From contig JANQLB010000069.1 in NCBI GenBank assembly GCA_028280805.1, forward strand, positions 1 to 41,112: a DNA stretch of 41,112 nucleotides. The letters run 5' to 3'. How positions within the stretch are numbered: the stretch's first letter is position 1; each line of letters begins with the position of its first letter. The notes beneath the pieces were generated by a model. It was not told the DNA's origin. It did not search any database and worked only from the letters and a program-made list of their open reading frames with translations. The translations under genes and the position numbers were made by a program. The stretch comes from Tissierellales bacterium (lineage in GTDB: Bacteria > Bacillota > Clostridia > Tissierellales > VENL01). Shown here in pieces: positions 24,396 through 33,413 of this stretch.

Positions 24396-25754
24396 CTAAG
24401 CTTCTCTTTCGCTACCATTAGCTTCTCCCACACGTTTTGGAACCTTACCTAAGAATAGCAAACCGAATAAAGGCACTACTGCTATAATTGGAAACATGTA
24501 ATTAAACTGATTACCTGACTTTTCAAGGATGAATCCAAATAATGGAACTGAGACTACAGTACTCAGTTTTCCCAAAGCATTGGTTGTTCCAATGGCAATT
24601 CCCATTAACTTTTTATCATTCACAGCATCGGCAACCATGGCTAATGTAATAACATCAATAATAGCATTACCAAATCCTGTGATAAAGAATACAACATAAA
24701 CCATATACAGGTTCTTAGATAGCATTAATCCTACACCGAAGAATGCCATGACAAAAAGTCCGATTTTTAATAATACTCTGCGTCCGAATCTATCTGCTAT
24801 AAAGCCTGATGGAATAGTCATCAACATATAACCTACAAAGAAAACTGCCACAAGTAAAGGCACTTGACTTTCATTAATACCTAAATAATTAATTCCATAT
24901 GATGACCCGTAAGTCTGCATTCCCATAATTCCAAAGATTCCGCACACTTTGACAAAGTACAATATGATAATATTATTACGATCACGGGGATTAAGTATTT
25001 CTAATCCTTTAGCAAAAGCTTTGAATGGATTCTTGCTTAGCTTTTTAAACTCATCGTCTGCTTCTTCATTTCGTAGTGTTGTTTCTTTTGGCTCTTCAAG
25101 GAAGAATGCAAATAATATCATTGTAATGAGCAACACCCCTGCTGCTGTAAAAAAGGGTAGCTTTGGATCAATTTTATATAGCATACTGTTAAATACTGCT
25201 GAAACTATATAGCCAATAGCACCAAAAAACATGATAAAGCTAGTCAAACGATTATAAACCTTAGATGGAATAACAGTAAACTTAAAACCACCTTCACTGG
25301 CTTGATTAATAGACCAGAATAAAATCATAAAAAATGCTGTAACAACAAATAATACTAATGGTAGAATTAAGGTATTCAAGTTCCCAGAATTTGAATCATT
25401 AATTGGTAATAAAAATAATGGTAAACAAGCTACTAAAATAGCTGCTATGATACCACTAATAACAACGATTTTTTTCCTGCTTCTAGCAAAATCACTCATT
25501 GCACCGAAGATTGGAGTTAGCATTAAACCGAAAAAGTTATCTATAGTCATTATGATTCCTGTCATAAAAGCACCTAATCCAAATCCAACAGCCGTAGATG
25601 CATTTAATACATTAAAGCTTTCATTACCTGCTTGTAAGAATACTGGAAAGAAATTATCGTACGCACCCCAGATGAAAGCCCAACTGGTTTGAAATAGACC
25701 AAATAGGATAACATACTTCCAATATCTTCTGTCATTTTTCTTCACTTCTTTCAT
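24396..25754 (-). CDS. MFS transporter (SLC45/GPH-like), copy 1
   Basis: Inner-membrane transporter with about 12 membrane helices. The first helix region reads SWAFIWGAYDNFFPVFLQAG; the MFS loop-like motif shows as GAMSDFARSRKKIVVISG, and the second-half equivalent as GFIADRFGRRVLLKIG. A charged central loop carries LEEPKETTLRNEEADDEFKK. Start ATG 25754 (MKEVKKND) is chosen because GGAGGAG lies 7 bp upstream; the longer frame begins at a TTG within that ribosome binding site. It is clearly paralogous to 27010-28371. The family includes sugar carriers, but flanking peptidases suggest that a peptide or amino-acid derivative is the cargo here. Confidence 0.88.
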   Translation of the reverse strand: MKEVKKNDRRYWKYVILFGLFQTSWAFIWGAYDNFFPVFLQAGNESFNVLNASTAVGFGLGAFMTGIIMTIDNFFGLMLTPIFGAMSDFARSRKKIVVISGIIAAILVACLPLFLLPINDSNSGNLNTLILPLVLFVVTAFFMILFWSINQASEGGFKFTVIPSKVYNRLTSFIMFFGAIGYIVSAVFNSMLYKIDPKLPFFTAAGVLLITMILFAFFLEEPKETTLRNEEADDEFKKLSKNPFKAFAKGLEILNPRDRNNIIILYFVKVCGIFGIMGMQTYGSSYGINYLGINESQVPLLVAVFFVGYMLMTIPSGFIADRFGRRVLLKIGLFVMAFFGVGLMLSKNLYMVYVVFFITGFGNAIIDVITLAMVADAVNDKKLMGIAIGTTNALGKLSTVVSVPLFGFILEKSGNQFNYMFPIIAVVPLFGLLFLGKVPKRVGEANGSEREA

Positions 25755-25822
25755 CTTTGCTCCTCCCAAGTTAAATTGTTATTTAGAAACTATAACCCAC
25801 TTTATCCCCTAAAACTGAAGTT

Positions 25823-26965
25823 CTATTTTTTTTCAAAACTAAATTCTTGATACGGATTGCAGCATGATGGACCACATGTTACATGCATCTTGGGATTGTT
25901 TCTATCTAACTCCATAACTATACTGCCTAGAGTAAAATTGTTAGATTGATCTTCACCGTGCTTACATAAAGGAGCATCATGGCTGGCTAAAACTGCCTTA
26001 ATACCCTCAACGCTTAAATCACCTAAACTAATCATCATATCCTTTGCAAATTCAAATCTTCTATAAGTATCCTTTTTAAATCTAGCTTGAATATTATTAT
26101 AGAGTTCTTCATCTCTTTTTCTCAATAATAGTAACGCTTCATCAAAAATAGATGTATCATCGTTATTAACATTGTGATTAGTATGATAATACCTTCCATT
26201 TTTATGACTTTTTGTGGCAACTACTTTTTTATTCCCTGAGCATTCAAGACTGACTATATCTGTTGGTCCCCCTAGTAGATAGTTCTGACCTGAAGCATGT
26301 GGTACACTATTTAGAAAATTAATCATTTCTTCATAGCTTTTACATTGTAATGACTTCCTAACTACAAAGTCCTCTGCTAAACCTCTAGTACTAAAGTTTA
26401 GCTGTAAAACTGTATTACAAGTAATACCTACTCCATAGTTATTCATACCACACAAAGATACTTTTCCTGTGACCGTAAAGATTTTGTATTCTAAATCGCT
26501 ATCATGTTCTTTGATATCTAGTACTAGTTGATATCCGTCATAGTATTTAGGACAATCCATATTTTGTGCTATTATATTTTGTCTACTACCTTTGCCCTTT
26601 ATTCCAACTGATGTACAGTTTGAACCAATATCTAACCCATATTTTATGGTATTTCTAAACCAAGGCTCTTCATCAGACAATTGCCTAGCAAGTACAACAT
26701 CAAAAGGTAAGTTTGCACCTGCTGCAATACCTCTAACCTCGTCTAAAATATCAGGGGCATATCTACATATTGCAGGAAGAAAATCAGTCTTGGTATAAAG
26801 TCTTTTTAGATAATCTTTTACTGACATATTAAGTTCTTTTTCAGTGTTTTCAGCCCACAGCTCCATATGAGACTGTATATCCTTTCTTAATTCTTCGCCG
26901 TGAGCTATTCCTCTTTCGTATGGTGTTCCTATAAGCTTTAATACTTTAATCTCTTTATTTTTCAT
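25823..26965 (-). CDS. C45-family self-processing acyltransferase/amidase
   Basis: N-terminal-nucleophile hydrolase of the acyl-CoA:6-aminopenicillanate acyltransferase (peptidase C45) family. It is made as a precursor and cleaves itself before a Cys, here C117 in DIGSNCTSVG, which then becomes the nucleophile. Family blocks: GTPYERGIAHGEELR, APDILDEVRGIAAGANLPF, AQNMDCPKYYDG, CGMNNYGVGITCNT and GRYYHTNH. 380 residues, no signal peptide, so cytosolic. Members cleave amide bonds in N-acyl amino acids and beta-lactam-like or conjugated peptides. Position between two MFS genes suggests the imported compound is N-acylated or otherwise conjugated and is hydrolysed here. Substrate unknown. Confidence 0.87.
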   Translation of the reverse strand: MKNKEIKVLKLIGTPYERGIAHGEELRKDIQSHMELWAENTEKELNMSVKDYLKRLYTKTDFLPAICRYAPDILDEVRGIAAGANLPFDVVLARQLSDEEPWFRNTIKYGLDIGSNCTSVGIKGKGSRQNIIAQNMDCPKYYDGYQLVLDIKEHDSDLEYKIFTVTGKVSLCGMNNYGVGITCNTVLQLNFSTRGLAEDFVVRKSLQCKSYEEMINFLNSVPHASGQNYLLGGPTDIVSLECSGNKKVVATKSHKNGRYYHTNHNVNNDDTSIFDEALLLLRKRDEELYNNIQARFKKDTYRRFEFAKDMMISLGDLSVEGIKAVLASHDAPLCKHGEDQSNNFTLGSIVMELDRNNPKMHVTCGPSCCNPYQEFSFEKK

Positions 26966-27009
26966 GAAAACTTCCTTTCTGTATTATGATTAATAGTTCA
27001 AGTATTTTA

Positions 27010-28371
27010 CTAGTTCTCATCTTCACTTCTCAACTCAGAAGGAAGCTTAATTGATTTCAATATTACTAGTCCTATTGCACACATTATAGCAGTAACTATA
27101 AACAATGTATTGTAGTTGTTAGTTACCTCTATTAATACACCCATTAATGGAACAGACACAACAGTACTTATTTTTCCTAACGCTCCAGCAGTTGAGACTA
27201 AGATTCCCATAACCTTCTTGTTTGGTGCATACTCTGTAGCCATCGGCATAGGAAGAACATCTAAGGTTGCATTACCCGTTCCCATGATTACAAAAATAAT
27301 AATTATTGGGATTATACTCTTTGTTAAGTTTAACGCTATTGCTCCTAATAACATTAGTGTTAGCCCGAAGAATGCAATTTTTTTACGACCAAATTTATCT
27401 GCTAAGATACCTGTAGGAACAGAAAACAATAAATAACCTATAAAATATGTTCCCACTAACATTGGCATTGTTCCTTCGTCAATGCCTAATACATTTATAC
27501 CCCAAGAGGAGGCATATGTCTGAAGTCCCATAATCCCAAAAATACCACAGATTTTGTAGCAGTATACTTTTAAGACTCCAAGTCTTTGTGCTTTAGTGAA
27601 CTGTTTAAGTCCAAAAGCTAGAGACTTAAAAGGATTTCTAGAGATACTTTTATTAACTACCAAAGTATTATCGTCATCCTCTTCATTAGTAAATGTAGTA
27701 CCTTTTGGTTCCTCTAAAACAAAAGCAAAAAGCAACATGGTAATGAATAATATGGCTGCACCCAGCCAATACGGCAATGCATAATGAATTTTATATAACA
27801 TACCACTTGTAAACATTGAAACTAAATAACCTATACCACCAAACAACATTATAAAGCTACTCATCTTATTATAAAGCTTAGATGGTACTGTTGAATAAGC
27901 GAAACCTCCTCTAGCTGATAAACTGATTGACCAAAATAGTATCATGAAAAATGATACAACAATACACAAAGTAAATGTTAAGACCAGCTTTTCTATATGA
28001 CCACTTTTTTCTGGAGTTATTGTTGAATAGCATAAAGGCAAAATTGCTACAAGAATAGAAGCTAGGGTACCTGATATAACTAATATCTTTTTTCTGCTTT
28101 TTGCCAAGTCAGTCATTGCTCCCCATAGTGGTGTAAATACCATACCAAAGAAATTATCTAGAGTCATAATTATACCTGTTAAAAATGCTCCTATCCCAAA
28201 GCCTAGAGCATTTGAAACTCCAAGCATATCAAATCCTTCTCCTCCTGATTGCAGTATTATTGGAAAATAGTTGTTATAAGCTCCCCAAATAACTGCCCAG
28301 CTCGCTTCAAATAGTCCAAACAAAATAATAAATTTCCAATACTTTTGATCTAATTTTGATGCTGATTTCAC
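27010..28371 (-). CDS. MFS transporter (SLC45/GPH-like), copy 2
   Basis: Paralogue of 24396-25754, with the same opening SWAVIWGAYNNYFPIILQSG, motif GAMTDLAKSRKKILVISG, LEEPKGTTFTNEEDDDN loop, and GILADKFGRKKIAFFG in the second half. About 12 membrane helices, 453 residues. It starts behind GGAGGGAGTA (28374-28383). It is 98 bp downstream of the second M28 gene and 44 bp upstream of the C45 gene. Two near-identical carriers around one amidase suggest related but distinct cargoes, or a local duplication. Confidence 0.88.
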   Translation of the reverse strand: MKSASKLDQKYWKFIILFGLFEASWAVIWGAYNNYFPIILQSGGEGFDMLGVSNALGFGIGAFLTGIIMTLDNFFGMVFTPLWGAMTDLAKSRKKILVISGTLASILVAILPLCYSTITPEKSGHIEKLVLTFTLCIVVSFFMILFWSISLSARGGFAYSTVPSKLYNKMSSFIMLFGGIGYLVSMFTSGMLYKIHYALPYWLGAAILFITMLLFAFVLEEPKGTTFTNEEDDDNTLVVNKSISRNPFKSLAFGLKQFTKAQRLGVLKVYCYKICGIFGIMGLQTYASSWGINVLGIDEGTMPMLVGTYFIGYLLFSVPTGILADKFGRKKIAFFGLTLMLLGAIALNLTKSIIPIIIIFVIMGTGNATLDVLPMPMATEYAPNKKVMGILVSTAGALGKISTVVSVPLMGVLIEVTNNYNTLFIVTAIMCAIGLVILKSIKLPSELRSEDEN

Positions 28372-28468
28372 ATTACTCCCTCCAAGATTTAATTTGTTAT
28401 TTTTTGACTTTTTCTACTTCTATCCTCAAAAACTAATATATAATCCTTTTAATATCTTTATTTTGCAT

Positions 28469-29662
28469 TTACTCAAGTCTTTCTATAGTCTTGACTATAG
28501 CAATTGTCAATCTACTTAGTGAATCAAAATTAATCTTATCAATTGTGTCTCCATAGGTATGGACATATGGATCTCTTCCCATAGATGAATCAAAGACGAA
28601 TATAGCAGGTATCCCTTCTTGCCAGAAAGCAGCATGATCGCTACCTAAGGCTTTTCCAGCATGGCTACAAATCCCATGAAAATCCAGTGGTAAATGCATC
28701 CAAGCATACGGCATTTCAATCTCTGAAGCTTCACAACTACTTAACAATTCTTTAGCATATTTTTTAGAACTGTTTGCTGATAGCACTGAAACAAAATTAC
28801 CTACTCGATTATCTGAGTCTAAAAGATAATGTCCAGTAAAGTCATCAAAATCAAAGTCTTTAACTGGTCTCTGGGTTAAAGACTCTGAATAATATATTCC
28901 TGGTTCATCTATTGCAATAGCATACTTGATTTTTCTATTGTCTTTCAAAGCTTTTTGAAGCCATTGATGACTACCAATTCGACTTCTTTTTCCAATAGCA
29001 GTAGCTACAGTCAATCCATCATATAAGTGAGATATTTCTTCAAGACCTGCTACTACGTTTTCAGGTAAATCTTCTGAAATAGCAGATAAAGCCTTTCTAT
29101 AACCCTCTCCTTGGTCTTCACCTTGATCAAAGTTCTTCATAGCTGTTCTGTTAAGATACTCAATCATACTCTTATTCTTATATGAAGTATATCTAAAACT
29201 CTCATCACGAATTCCTAAGGATTGTAAAATAGCTAATTCTCTCCCAAAAATTGTAGGATTGCTTCGAGTTTCTTCTAAGTCTACTGCAACAATGGAACAT
29301 GCCTTTGCCTTGTTACTTTTTGCAAGCATTCTTCCAATTTCTACAAGCACTGCAACACCTGCTGCATTGTCGTTGGCTCCAAATGTAGTTTCTACTGTAT
29401 CGTAATGGGCAAGCAACACAACAGATTCTTCATTGTCGACATCCCCTATCTGTCCTTCAATATTTCTGAAGATGTAATCACAACCAGGTAACTGAAATTC
29501 TTGAATAACCACGTTTAATCCTGCTTCATTAAACATTTCAATAATTTTATTACCTGCTTCATTGTGCTGTTTTTGATCAACAAGTATGTTTCTCGGTCCT
29601 TGTAGAGCGTATACGCTCTGATATAAATTTTCTGAAATAATAGATTTAATCATATTATCCAT
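28469..29662 (-). CDS. M28-family metallo-aminopeptidase, copy 1
   Basis: Co-catalytic zinc peptidase. Metal-binding residues are visible: LLAHYDTVETTFGANDNAAG (His and Asp), VDLEETRSNP (Glu pair), ALGSDHAAFW (His). A central insertion of about 120 residues (around 160-270) separates the halves. No signal peptide, so it acts in the cytosol on imported peptides. The start overlaps the stop of the upstream M28 gene by 8 bp. It shares layout and motifs with that gene and is a diverged tandem duplicate. Confidence 0.88.
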   Translation of the reverse strand: MDNMIKSIISENLYQSVYALQGPRNILVDQKQHNEAGNKIIEMFNEAGLNVVIQEFQLPGCDYIFRNIEGQIGDVDNEESVVLLAHYDTVETTFGANDNAAGVAVLVEIGRMLAKSNKAKACSIVAVDLEETRSNPTIFGRELAILQSLGIRDESFRYTSYKNKSMIEYLNRTAMKNFDQGEDQGEGYRKALSAISEDLPENVVAGLEEISHLYDGLTVATAIGKRSRIGSHQWLQKALKDNRKIKYAIAIDEPGIYYSESLTQRPVKDFDFDDFTGHYLLDSDNRVGNFVSVLSANSSKKYAKELLSSCEASEIEMPYAWMHLPLDFHGICSHAGKALGSDHAAFWQEGIPAIFVFDSSMGRDPYVHTYGDTIDKINFDSLSRLTIAIVKTIERLE

Positions 29663-30857
29663 TTAATACCTCCTCATCTATCAAAGCTGCAACAACACCT
29701 TTAGCAACTCTTTCTATCATATTAAAATCTAGAATATCAATATTATCACCATAAGAATGACCATAGGGATTTCGAGCAGTGGCTGTGTCAAATAGGAATA
29801 CTGCTGGTATATTATGCTTCCAAAATCCTGCATGATCAGAATTTAAAGCCATTGGCATTGTAGAAACGATTTCTTCATAAGTCATTGGTAGGTGTACTCT
29901 TCCATAGGGCATATCAATATCTTCAACTTCTAGCTTTTCAGAAATTTTATTTGCTAATTCTCCTGAAATTACATTAGAGGATATAGCTAGAAAATTACCT
30001 ATACGCTTTTCCTCATCAATTTTATAACGACTAGTCATCACATCATATACATTAATACCTGCTAAATTTCGCTGTGTGCCTTCCTCATGCTTAAAGAATC
30101 CCATTTCGTCTAGCGTTATATTAAATGCTATTTTTTTGTTATTCTCTAAAGCATCCTTAAGCCAAGTATAAGAGCCTATTCGATTCATAAAACCTAATGT
30201 TGTACTAGGATTTAATCCCTTCACTAAAGGGATTATATCTTCAAAGTGTCCAATGATTTCTTTGTCAAGCTGATGTTTGAACTCTTCTAATGCCTTTGTA
30301 TAGCCTTCATCATAAGAGATCCCTTGTTGAAATTGACTTTCTGCAAAATTTTTCACCAGTTCATAGCCCTTCTTATACTTCCATGAAGTAAAGTGATAGT
30401 CTTTGTCTTTAATTCCTCGACTAATCAAGCTTTCATATTCAGGGACAAAGAATCTAGGATTATTATTTTCTTCAAGGGTTACTGCAACAAAATAAACAGG
30501 CGGCGGATTTTTCTGTAGAGCCAATACTCTACCAATTTCCAGCATTGTTGCTACACCTACAGCATCATCATTTGCTCCAGGTGACGTGACAACAGTATCA
30601 TAATGTGCTGTTAAAACTGCAGCAGGTAATTCTTCAACATTACCGATACTTCCTTCGATATTTCTAAACTCAATATCGCTACCATCAACCTTGAAGTTTT
30701 GTACTCTTACTCTCATTCCATAAGACTTCATTTTTTCTATTAAATAATCAGCACACTCGTTTAATGCATCTAACGATAGATGTGGCTGCTTCTCACCTTC
30801 AATATCATAAATCGTTTGGTAAATATTTTCCTTATCAATTTGATTCCAAATATTCAT
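29655..30857 (-). CDS. M28-family metallo-aminopeptidase, copy 2
   Basis: Paralogue of the downstream gene: LTAHYDTVVTSPGANDDAVG (metal His/Asp), VTLEENNNPRF (Glu pair), ALNSDHAGFWK (His), ending ARNPYGHSYGDNIDILDF. 400 residues, cytosolic. Start ATG 30857 behind AAGAGGTGAAGAC. It is separated from the upstream M29 gene by 191 bp containing a hairpin (30941-30999), so it may begin a separately controlled segment. Confidence 0.88.
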   Translation of the reverse strand: MNIWNQIDKENIYQTIYDIEGEKQPHLSLDALNECADYLIEKMKSYGMRVRVQNFKVDGSDIEFRNIEGSIGNVEELPAAVLTAHYDTVVTSPGANDDAVGVATMLEIGRVLALQKNPPPVYFVAVTLEENNNPRFFVPEYESLISRGIKDKDYHFTSWKYKKGYELVKNFAESQFQQGISYDEGYTKALEEFKHQLDKEIIGHFEDIIPLVKGLNPSTTLGFMNRIGSYTWLKDALENNKKIAFNITLDEMGFFKHEEGTQRNLAGINVYDVMTSRYKIDEEKRIGNFLAISSNVISGELANKISEKLEVEDIDMPYGRVHLPMTYEEIVSTMPMALNSDHAGFWKHNIPAVFLFDTATARNPYGHSYGDNIDILDFNMIERVAKGVVAALIDEEVLNG

Positions 30858-30940
30858 GTCTTCACCTCTTAAATAATATTTTAAAATTTACATTAATCAT
30901 CAAAACAATATTACGAATATTTTGAAAATATCCCTTGTAA

Positions 30941-30999
30941 GAAAAGAAGTCCCTTACTTTTAGTACAATTGTTATTAGCCTTATTCTCTAGAGACTTCT
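30941..30999 (-). promoter_or_regulatory. Hairpin with T-tract between M29 and M28 genes (possible terminator or attenuator)
   Basis: On the minus strand AGAAGTCTC (30999-30991) pairs with GGGACTTCT (30953-30945), with one G-U pair, around a 37-nt loop, followed by TTTTC. The long loop is unusual for a plain terminator. It could reduce readthrough into the M28-MFS half of the run. Confidence 0.4.
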
Positions 31000-31048
31000 C
31001 CTATATATCACATATTTAACTTAGTACTTTTAACTAATATCTTTTCGT

Positions 31049-32173
31049 TTATCTAATTTCATTAAGCTGCTTAAGCTGTGGTAATACAAACACTCCATCT
31101 TTTTTAACCAGCACATCATCAAACCAAATTTCTCCTCCACCATAGGTAGGTGACTGGTCACATACAAGATCCCAATGAATTGATGATTTATTCCCATTTG
31201 GCGCAGAATCATAACAATTTCCAGGTGTGAGGTGGAATGATGTTGCCATCTTTTCATCATAGTGGATATCATTCATAGGTAGTTTAACTTCTGTGTTAAT
31301 TCCTAAGGCAAACTCCCCAATATATCTTGCTCCCTCATCGGTATCTAAAATTCTGTTTAACATTTCGTTGGATCCATTTTTACATGATGCTTTGATAATT
31401 TTACCTTGCTTAAACTCAAACCGAATCTTTTCAAATGTATGACCAAGATAAATAGATGGGATTGAATAGGTAATGTATCCATCTATACTTTCCTTAACTG
31501 GTGCAGTGTAGACTTCTCCGTCTATATAGCTGTTTTCAGCAGTTCCTATAATAGTATTAATTCCTTTAATACTGAAGCTTAAATCTGTACCCTCACCCTT
31601 GATTTGAACTCTGTCGGTACTATCAAGCAGTTCTTTTAGAGGTAATGCAGCTTTATGCATGGCAGCATAGTTCATTGATGAAACTCTCATCACAAAATCA
31701 TAGAATTCATCATAGGTCATTTTAGCTTTATCTGCTTGTAGTTGTGTAGGCCAGTCAAACACTACCCACTTAAGTTCATTTGTAAACCTTGCAAATATTC
31801 TTCCTGACTGCTTTTGCCACTCTACTAAAATCTTCTCAGTAAGACCTTCATATGGATTGTCTGCATGTTTACTTCTAATTGCAATGAAAGCATCAACCTC
31901 ATCAAACAAATGATGATAATGCTGTGTTATCAATGTCAAGATTTTATCTGAGTTCTCATCAATATCTGAAAGTGACTTAAGTGACTCTAATACTAACTCA
32001 TCATCATGTAGCAAATAAATAGGATATGCGCATTTTTTTCTACACTCTTCTCCTAGGGCTTTAAGTAGTGGCATAGCATCTGGTGATGCCCAAATCACAC
32101 ATTTTTCCCCCTTACTCAGCTTGAGTGAATAATTAATCATATTATCTGCTAGCTTTGTTAAGACTTTATCCAT
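31049..32173 (-). CDS. M29-family aminopeptidase (AmpS/PepS-like), copy 2
   Basis: Paralogue of 23272-24384. Blocks: VQIKGEGTDLSFSIKG, IDGEVYTAPVKES (Glu), YIGEFALGIN (Glu), TSFHLTPGNCYDS (His, Tyr), SIHWDLVCDQ (His and Asp). 374 residues, cytosolic. Its ATG overlaps the end of the amidohydrolase gene by 8 bp, so these two are translationally coupled. The segment after the metal His differs from copy 1 (HLTPGNCYDS against HIALGNGLPL), which may change substrate choice. Confidence 0.9.
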   Translation of the reverse strand: MDKVLTKLADNMINYSLKLSKGEKCVIWASPDAMPLLKALGEECRKKCAYPIYLLHDDELVLESLKSLSDIDENSDKILTLITQHYHHLFDEVDAFIAIRSKHADNPYEGLTEKILVEWQKQSGRIFARFTNELKWVVFDWPTQLQADKAKMTYDEFYDFVMRVSSMNYAAMHKAALPLKELLDSTDRVQIKGEGTDLSFSIKGINTIIGTAENSYIDGEVYTAPVKESIDGYITYSIPSIYLGHTFEKIRFEFKQGKIIKASCKNGSNEMLNRILDTDEGARYIGEFALGINTEVKLPMNDIHYDEKMATSFHLTPGNCYDSAPNGNKSSIHWDLVCDQSPTYGGGEIWFDDVLVKKDGVFVLPQLKQLNEIR

Positions 32174-33404
32174 TCTTTTTTCCCCCTTGTCTCTCCATTA
32201 GAGCTTGAAAAATCATTGGATCTACTCTGTGATTTGAAAATTCTTTATTCACTTTATATAATTCGCCTGATTTAATTACCCATTGTGGCGATAAAAGCTT
32301 ATTCCCATGGATTACATTACCGCACCCACCATCATGAAACATGGATCGTCCTTCAATAATTTTCAGTAAAGTAATATCTGCCTTTCTTCCTACCTCAATG
32401 CTTCCATACTCAGATGATTTGTTAATTGCCATTGCAACATTTACAGTTGCCATTCGAATCACCTCATGAAGATTCAGTCCTATTGCCATTAGCTTAGAAG
32501 CAATAACACTAACACTATAAAAATGAGGCTTTAAAAACTCCTTGCTTGAATCTAATAGCACAACATCGGTACCAAATAGATTGGGTTTGATTCCTTGACA
32601 TATGGCAGATTGAAGAACATTAAAGCTCATATGACCTAGCCCAGGCGACATATCTAGCAAAACGCCTTTACATATAGCTTCTTTTGCTCTAGGTATAGGT
32701 TTCCCATCTTTAATAATACCTCCTGGAGCTGAGGTAAAGGCATGAGTTAATATGTCACCTGCCTTTAGATACTCTAGAATGTTAGAAGTTGCTTGATACA
32801 ACTCATCTGAAGTTAAAACCTTGTGGTTATGGTCTCCTAGATGTATCATTAAAGGAATACGATTAGAATGAGCAATCTCTGCTGCAATCTTAAAGATATC
32901 ATATTGTCTAAAAAGTATGGAACTTTCCACTGCTCTAACCTTTATCCCAACAATCTGGTCTTTGTTTTGATTAATCAACCTATTTATTGCATCTATATCT
33001 AATTCATCATATCCCGTTTCAGGTAATTGGACTTGTCCTTCTGGAGCAAGATGTAGGAAGTGAAACACATCTGTTTTGTAGTGCTTTTCGATTAAAGACC
33101 TTCCTTCTTCATAATTTTTCCATCCTAAACTCCCTGCATCACATAATGCTGTAACCCCAGTCTCTATTCCTGCATTATCAGGGTTAACACAGATCGGAAT
33201 TAGACTTGGTGCAATATGGGAATGAATGTCCATAAGACCAGGTGTTGCTATTAAATGTGAAGCATCAAATATTTCATCTGCTTCAATTTCAATATCCTTC
33301 TTAATCGCTTCAATTACTCCATTGTTGATCAGGATATCTGTATATTGTTCCACTTCAGTTTTAGGATTTATCATTCTACAATTCTTAATTAGTAATCTTG
33401 TCAT
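32166..33404 (-). CDS. cog3964-type amidohydrolase/deacetylase
   Basis: Metal-dependent TIM-barrel hydrolase of the dihydroorotase-like group. Metal ligands: GLMDIHSHIAP (H61, H63), the likely carbamylated Lys in VGIKVRAV, IHLGDHNH (His), LTHAFTSAPGG (His), and NLFGTDVVLLD (Asp). 412 residues. The closest characterised relatives I recall (Atu3266, EF0837) hydrolyse N-acetyl-D-amino acid or acetyl-mandelate esters, so this enzyme may remove an acyl group or open a cyclic imide or lactam. It lies 9 bp after the aminotransferase gene and overlaps the M29 gene. Natural substrate unknown. Confidence 0.85.
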   Translation of the reverse strand: MTRLLIKNCRMINPKTEVEQYTDILINNGVIEAIKKDIEIEADEIFDASHLIATPGLMDIHSHIAPSLIPICVNPDNAGIETGVTALCDAGSLGWKNYEEGRSLIEKHYKTDVFHFLHLAPEGQVQLPETGYDELDIDAINRLINQNKDQIVGIKVRAVESSILFRQYDIFKIAAEIAHSNRIPLMIHLGDHNHKVLTSDELYQATSNILEYLKAGDILTHAFTSAPGGIIKDGKPIPRAKEAICKGVLLDMSPGLGHMSFNVLQSAICQGIKPNLFGTDVVLLDSSKEFLKPHFYSVSVIASKLMAIGLNLHEVIRMATVNVAMAINKSSEYGSIEVGRKADITLLKIIEGRSMFHDGGCGNVIHGNKLLSPQWVIKSGELYKVNKEFSNHRVDPMIFQALMERQGGKKNG

Positions 33405-33413
33405 AATATCACC

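Noticed and set aside
31030..31272. 80-codon minus-strand frame at the end of the M29 gene
   Set aside because: Out-of-frame shadow of the M29 aminopeptidase; no ribosome binding site.
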